Shown: one piece after another, positions 5,601 through 8,364 of the stretch
How positions within the stretch are numbered: position 1 is the first letter of the stretch
Layout: the number at the start of each line of letters is the position of its first letter
NCBI GenBank assembly: GCA_008086245.1
Contig: VSIX01000093.1
Coordinates: 1 to 8,364 of the forward strand
DNA length: 8,364 nucleotides
Origin: Candidatus Mcinerneyibacterium aminivorans
GTDB taxonomy: Bacteria > Macinerneyibacteriota > Macinerneyibacteria > Macinerneyibacteriales > Macinerneyibacteriaceae
Reading direction: 5' to 3'
Made by a program: the position numbers and the translations under genes
Notes under the pieces: generated by a model
Database searches by the model: none
Seen by the model: the letters and a program-made list of their open reading frames with translations, nothing else
Told to the model about the DNA's origin: nothing

Positions 5601-7536
5601 TTATTAATTTAATTGTATTGAGTTTATTATTTTGATCCAGTTTGTATAGTGCCCAGTTTAGATCAAATTTATCGCTTTTAACAAGCTCTCTCTCTCTTTC
5701 CTTGAATTTTAAGAAGATCTGAAAGAATTTGTTTGTATTTATGTTTGTCCCTTTTTTATTAATATTCTTATAGTAATCTATAATAGTAGAAAAAGCGGAT
5801 GAATAGTTCTGCCGAATAAATTGAATTTTTCTGTAAATTTCGATATAGGTTCCTGAAGGGGTAAAATAATTTTTTAGTAGTTCGGTTTGGCGGGCATAAA
5901 AATTATTATTTTTGTCTGATTTTACCAGGGATAATAAATAGTTATGTCTTATTTTGTAATATTTATCTTTATCTAGAATTATGCCTTTTTCCTGAAGTTT
6001 TATTAAAAGATCTTGAAACTCATCTGAAGTATTTTTGAATATATTTTTTGAATATTTATTGTTAAAAAGCTTTATTACATCCAAAATATATTTTTCCCTG
6101 AGCTCAAGATTCTTGTAAACCTGGCTTAAAGTCTCAAGAAAAGGTAAATAATTTGCTGTTTTTTGTATAGGGGTGATAGTTTTATCTTTGTATTTAAGAG
6201 CTTTATTTTCCTGGATTCTGTTTAAAAAATTTGATATAAGGTTAATTTCACCATTTGTATAATAAAAAATTTCGGACATAGTTTTTTTATTGAAAGGGAA
6301 ATGGTAAAAGAAGTATTCAAATATTCTTTCAGTCCTTTTAGTATTTAAAATTCCGGCTTCAAAATTATCAAAAAAAACTTCATCCAGCTTCCTATCTGAA
6401 TTACATATGATTTTAACGTGCTGGGTATCAATATCATCGTAGAATTTTTGTATTATCTTTTTGCTGTTTTTATCAAGATTACAGTAATTATTTATCCGAA
6501 TTACAACCGGATATATATGAGAAATTTCTTTAATGAGATTTACGGAGGCTTCTTCAAGCATCGTTTCTCTGTATTTTTCATCTTTGGATCTTTTTTTGTC
6601 TTCTAAATCATTGGACAGCCTTGAAAGTTTATCTTTATACTTATTTAAAATATTACTGCTTGTTTCAAGTCTTTTAATCTTTTTTATTAATATTTTTATT
6701 AGATTAAATTTGTTCTTTTTATCGAGTTCTGTGATATTCACATAATAATAATTTTCTGTTTCAAAGTAGGGAATTAAACCTCTGGAAGCAATTTGGGCAT
6801 TTTTAATCTCTTCCTGACTATATAAATTGATAAATTTTTTTGATTTTAAAATGTTTTCTATTTTTTGGTTTGATAAAATTAGATTAACGGGGATATGAGA
6901 TGTTTTCAAATGCTTATATAAAATGTTGATATGCTGTTTTGGGTCAAACTGGTCGAGTTTGAAAAAATCCTTTATGGAGTTTAGTTTTTTTCCAATTTCA
7001 AAATTTTCCAGCTTAAATATAGAGTAGAGCTGTTTTACATCCTCAATCTCCTTACGCTCAATCGCAAAGAATGGACTGATATCGGATAATTTAATATCAT
7101 TATTCTCATCCAGAAGTATATTGTTGGGCTTAATATCTCCGTGATGTTTTTTGTTTTTATATATAAAACGCATCGCATTGATAATCTGGTTAAAATGTTT
7201 AATGTTTTCTTTTTTTTCTTTTTTGTTAACCTCTTTAAAAGGTTTTTTTACAAAATCTAAAATCTGTATATACTGCTCGGATGAAACTTTTTGGCCGTCA
7301 ATTTTTTTTACCTTTTCATAATAAAAAGCTTTTCTAATGTTGGGATGGGATAGAGATTTGTTTACTATGTATTCTTTTTTAAAAAGTTTCTTTGCAGTCT
7401 CATATTTTACCGTCTTTTTTAGAAATTTAACAGCAACTTTTCTTTTCTTTAAATTGTCATATCCCTTATAAACTACGCTGTGGTCCGATTCTCCTAATTT
7501 TTCTTCAATTTCATATCTTTCATTTAATGTTTTCAT
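2677..7536 (-). CDS. Giant Ser/Thr kinase-like / TPR / GAF / GGDEF diguanylate cyclase
   Basis: This is a 1619-residue protein with no signal peptide or membrane segment, so it is cytoplasmic. (1) Residues 1-215 are a compact protein-kinase-like domain with Lys37 (VAVK), Glu55, HGDIKPNN (Asp134, Asn139) and Asp152; the Gly loop is degenerate and DFG reads DIS. (2) Residues 216-460 resemble STAND/AAA modules: PVVIRINN (343-350) sits where Walker B belongs and TNGEINLISNFL (427-438) resembles the TxGNPxFLxE motif, but no Walker A is visible. (3) Helical TPR-like repeats run from about 540 to 1100, clearest at 698-893 and 975-1011. (4) A GAF domain spans about 1150-1305 (QMKRGIFYEY, AIAVPV, KGVFYFDT). 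(5) GGDEF, about 1306-1472, has DNLTGLY, VDIDDFKAIND, intact GGEEF (1389-1393) and inhibitory-site RNMD (1380-1383). (6) Residues 1490-1619 look GAF-like. Family knowledge predicts conversion of two GTP to c-di-GMP under sensory and product control. The start ATG follows AGGA by 9 nt and lies 3 bp after the glycosylase stop. The gene is extremely AT-rich. Cyclase call firm; kinase activity uncertain. Confidence 0.93.
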   Translation of the reverse strand: MKTLNERYEIEEKLGESDHSVVYKGYDNLKKRKVAVKFLKKTVKYETAKKLFKKEYIVNKSLSHPNIRKAFYYEKVKKIDGQKVSSEQYIQILDFVKKPFKEVNKKEKKENIKHFNQIINAMRFIYKNKKHHGDIKPNNILLDENNDIKLSDISPFFAIERKEIEDVKQLYSIFKLENFEIGKKLNSIKDFFKLDQFDPKQHINILYKHLKTSHIPVNLILSNQKIENILKSKKFINLYSQEEIKNAQIASRGLIPYFETENYYYVNITELDKKNKFNLIKILIKKIKRLETSSNILNKYKDKLSRLSNDLEDKKRSKDEKYRETMLEEASVNLIKEISHIYPVVIRINNYCNLDKNSKKIIQKFYDDIDTQHVKIICNSDRKLDEVFFDNFEAGILNTKRTERIFEYFFYHFPFNKKTMSEIFYYTNGEINLISNFLNRIQENKALKYKDKTITPIQKTANYLPFLETLSQVYKNLELREKYILDVIKLFNNKYSKNIFKNTSDEFQDLLIKLQEKGIILDKDKYYKIRHNYLLSLVKSDKNNNFYARQTELLKNYFTPSGTYIEIYRKIQFIRQNYSSAFSTIIDYYKNINKKGTNINTNKFFQIFLKFKERERELVKSDKFDLNWALYKLDQNNKLNTIKLIKNMEKTWTNKKQKFKYLANYITEKDKMDLEDIKEYYTYLENKENILNEKYNILPTSILSKLVDLGKYKKGLELYEKYFKPHKKDFNPKLEFNLNNILYNIYVDLQNMEKAEKISEKMIGYINQFPDKLSLNNKFQAFNKYAIILRRNQNFKKALSYYHKCHNLAQKLNNYDLLATVNVNLGVVYYYINEPEKMEKHMRKALESALKIKGYNIIFVTIGNLIEYYYSQYDFNSIENLIQLGEKYIDKLNSKPNRAYYFSFTIDYFLFFEKTKKVKNYLDKTKDYYTKENQKLSSSFVYYSQLIKYMHLTDQNWRKQYEEIINDSKIAATPRGKYLLISNLAMSFFEMGEFELAKEFLEKINKNYNKQFEEDEMINQLLLNLFFWYFDIKNINHHDFDLSKMKYLQIRFYFYFIYLKKSTDKDIYYYENYIKYILAMKKINKNTPKKYQSLQLNKFQKFNSLIKNIKSSKNLLNLNIGSLIKKYKKMGEQKINSVQQNFFKHAVYKKFIEKNEIIKNFINEVLAITQMKRGIFYEYSIENGWEKIKEIFDENFYEENEAIKNNIFDKIILAQKDGYKEWHAFKPKENGLTYAIAVPVIDINVSRKVDRSKFKNSSTPSSNIMNIKGVFYFDTKLNILKPQKKDINYLYYFREFTNISFYNLHLINSALKDNLTGLYTRENWISLTKSLLDHVKSRNKHLGILMVDIDDFKAINDHYGHKEGDNVLKKISSIFLENLRNMDTAGRYGGEEFIFSIITDNIKDIKQVSGRIRKKIEESNIIPGDNITISMGVSIYPKEGKFLEEIIEKADRALLYAKETGKNKAVLWENIKNKNPEESYLKQRVITDPARDKNKLNLIIQLIQSINTELSQKQFIKKINKSFYDNIGNISLLIAVKKENKIIVSDKTYRSKFNGKFSEKLDDNTHLIFKKHIEEKPLEIGIYIIEKDKYNDFDLNTSYYEFIGKLIIDKFLLYCTEIN

Positions 7537-7539
7537 AAT

Positions 7540-8106
7540 CTATTTTCCTATATAATTTTTTAATTTATTCATGTCTTTTCTAAATTCATCCATTCTCTTT
7601 CCACCTCTATTTCTCAAAAGATAGGATGGATGATACATCAGCATTACCGGGGTATTTTCAAACTTATCTATTTCTCCGCGTTCTTTAGTTATTTTCAAAT
7701 TTTTCCTTTCTGTCAGGATTCTTCCCGGAACCCTCCCAAGTGTGGCTATTATATTGGGTTCAATAATGTTTATTTGTTTCTGAAGATAGGGTAAACAGTT
7801 TTTGATTGCTTCATGTCTCGGGTCCTCGTTGTTGAAGGGACGGCATTTTGTTATGTTAGCGATATAAACTTTATCCATATTTAACTTTTCTTCTTTTATT
7901 ATTTTTCTTAATAGTTTTCCGGCTCTACCAACAAAGGGGCGCCCCTGCAGGTCCTCGTCTTTCCCGGGTCCCTCACCGACAAATACTATATCGGCATTTA
8001 CATTACCCTCTCCAAAAACAAATTTGTTCCTTTTTTTACCGTAAGGACATTTCTTACAATCTTTTATTTTCTCATAAAACTTTTTCATTATTTCAATCTT
8101 ATCCAT
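7540..8106 (-). CDS. Family 4 uracil-DNA glycosylase with [4Fe-4S] cluster
   Basis: The enzyme removes uracil, arising by cytosine deamination or dUTP incorporation, from DNA and leaves an abasic site for base excision repair. From Met at 8106 it is 188 residues, the usual size of family 4 enzymes such as that of Thermotoga maritima. Four Cys placed as in the family bind the iron-sulfur cluster: Cys17 and Cys20 (CKKC), Cys88 ([10 protein letters not shown]) and Cys104. Motif 1 is [18 protein letters not shown] (residues 43-60) and the DNA-binding motif 3 is HPSYLLR (His159). The frame stays open upstream to an ATG at 8190, adding 28 residues without family resemblance. The 8106 start is preferred because Cys17 falls at the usual distance from the N-terminus, AAGGGG lies upstream (8119-8124, 12 nt away, rather far), and the predicted transcription start is at about 8191, leaving no leader for the longer form. 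It is probably co-transcribed with the downstream signalling gene. Function firm; exact start less so. Confidence 0.93.
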   Translation of the reverse strand: MDKIEIMKKFYEKIKDCKKCPYGKKRNKFVFGEGNVNADIVFVGEGPGKDEDLQGRPFVGRAGKLLRKIIKEEKLNMDKVYIANITKCRPFNNEDPRHEAIKNCLPYLQKQINIIEPNIIATLGRVPGRILTERKNLKITKERGEIDKFENTPVMLMYHPSYLLRNRGGKRMDEFRKDMNKLKNYIGK

Positions 8107-8118
8107 ATATGTTTTGTT

Positions 8119-8124
8119 CCCCTT
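8119..8124 (-). promoter_or_regulatory. Candidate ribosome-binding site for the glycosylase start at 8106
   Basis: On the minus strand a run of eight A followed by GGGG gives AAGGGG, 12 nt before the ATG at 8106. The spacing is longer than the 5-9 nt that works best, so the site is only moderately persuasive alone. It is the best such site near any in-frame ATG of this gene that would also lie within the predicted transcript. Confidence 0.45.
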
Positions 8125-8197
8125 TTTTTTAAAATATTTAATTCCATTATTTTGAAGCCACCATTTATAGATATTATATTTCATCCCCATTACCCAA

Positions 8198-8225
8198 ATT
8201 ATAATTTATCTATCATAAAAGTCAA
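8198..8225 (-). promoter_or_regulatory. Near-consensus sigma70 promoter of the glycosylase / signalling operon
   Basis: On the minus strand TTGACT (8225-8220, five of six consensus bases) is followed, after a 16-nt spacer, by a perfect TATAAT (8203-8198). The transcript should begin near 8191, immediately before the most upstream in-frame ATG at 8190. A second TATAAT occurs at 8178-8173 without a good -35. The main promoter would drive the glycosylase and, by the 3-bp linkage, the kinase/GGDEF gene. Confidence 0.75.
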
Positions 8226-8230
8226 TTTAA

Positions 8231-8362
8231 TTATTCTGGATTCTGTAAAGAATAAAAATTAAACCTACAGAAAACATCTTTTAACTCATCATGTGGAATA
8301 ACTTTTAAGGATTTAAATATAACATGTGTTATATGGCTGTAGCTTGAAGGAGTATCTACTGT
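8231..8362 (-). CDS. Possible 3' end of an unrecognised gene, cut by the window edge
   Basis: One minus-strand frame is open for 43 codons from the right edge to a TAA at 8231-8233, while the other two minus frames contain stops in the same stretch. The third codon positions are mostly A or T, as in the neighbouring genes. The peptide starts TVDTPSSYSHITHVIF and ends CRFNFYSLQNPE, and I do not recognise a family. The glycosylase promoter begins 6 bp after its stop, the compact spacing expected between genes read in the same direction. No terminator lies between them, so read-through is possible. A 43-codon opening in AT-rich DNA can also be chance. Confidence 0.4.
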   Translation of the reverse strand, partial: TVDTPSSYSHITHVIFKSLKVIPHDELKDVFCRFNFYSLQNPE

Positions 8363-8364
8363 CA

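Noticed and set aside
3245-6745. Several plus-strand open frames of 60-100 codons inside the signalling gene
   Set aside because: They are antisense shadows of a long, well-supported coding sequence. They are rich in Phe, Ile and Ser, as expected from complementing Lys/Asn/Glu codons, and show no domains.
2677-7536. Frameshift or gene fusion by sequencing error in the 1619-codon gene
   Set aside because: The frame is continuous, composition is uniform, and the domains follow an order known from other giant regulators. A single native gene is the simpler reading.
1-8364. CRISPR arrays, tRNA/rRNA genes, insertion sequences
   Set aside because: No regularly spaced repeats, cloverleaf-like segments, transposase motifs or terminal repeats were seen on either strand.

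Overview
The window is AT-rich bacterial DNA, very AT-rich in the largest gene. It carries sigma70-type promoters, strong Shine-Dalgarno sites, an intrinsic terminator and a lipoprotein signal peptide, so it is bacterial. The cytoplasmic proteins are rich in Lys, Asn and Ile. The one exported protein has a strongly acidic catalytic domain, which would suit a saline habitat. A low-GC, probably anaerobic and salt-adapted bacterium (something like Halanaerobiales) would fit, but this is a weak inference and no marker gene fixes the taxon.

Layout, left to right. (1) 1-84 is the 3' flank of a protease gene and holds a clear rho-independent terminator reading leftward. (2) 85-1296 (-) is a complete subtilisin-family (S8) serine protease made as a lipoprotein precursor with an I9 propeptide. 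(3) 1297-1599 is a divergent intergenic region with a promoter for the protease, a promoter for the next gene, and AT-rich inverted repeats between them. (4) 1600-2673 (+) is a CorA-type magnesium transporter, best started at the ATG at 1600. (5) 2677-7536 (-) is a 1619-residue cytoplasmic signalling protein. Its order is a compact Ser/Thr kinase-like domain, a degenerate STAND/AAA-like ATPase region, a long TPR superhelix, a GAF domain, a GGDEF diguanylate cyclase with intact active and inhibitory sites, and a C-terminal GAF-like region. It converges on corA with 3 bp between the stop codons. (6) 7540-8106 (-) is a family 4 [4Fe-4S] uracil-DNA glycosylase, 3 bp upstream of the signalling gene, so the two probably form an operon. 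A near-consensus promoter at 8198-8225 lies in front of it and helps choose its start. (7) 8231-8362 (-) is an open 43-codon stretch that looks like the 3' end of a gene cut by the window edge; I do not recognise its product.

The most interesting element is the large signalling protein. It resembles the known kinase-AAA-TPR-GAF class of giant regulators but ends in a diguanylate cyclase rather than a histidine kinase. Both its kinase and its ATPase regions are eroded: the kinase has a very short activation segment and lacks the usual GxGxxG, DFG and APE motifs, and no Walker A or Walker B motif is visible. It may have become mainly a scaffold and sensor that drives c-di-GMP synthesis. Its link to the repair enzyme is positional only. 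No RNA genes, CRISPR arrays, transposases or insertion sequences were recognised.
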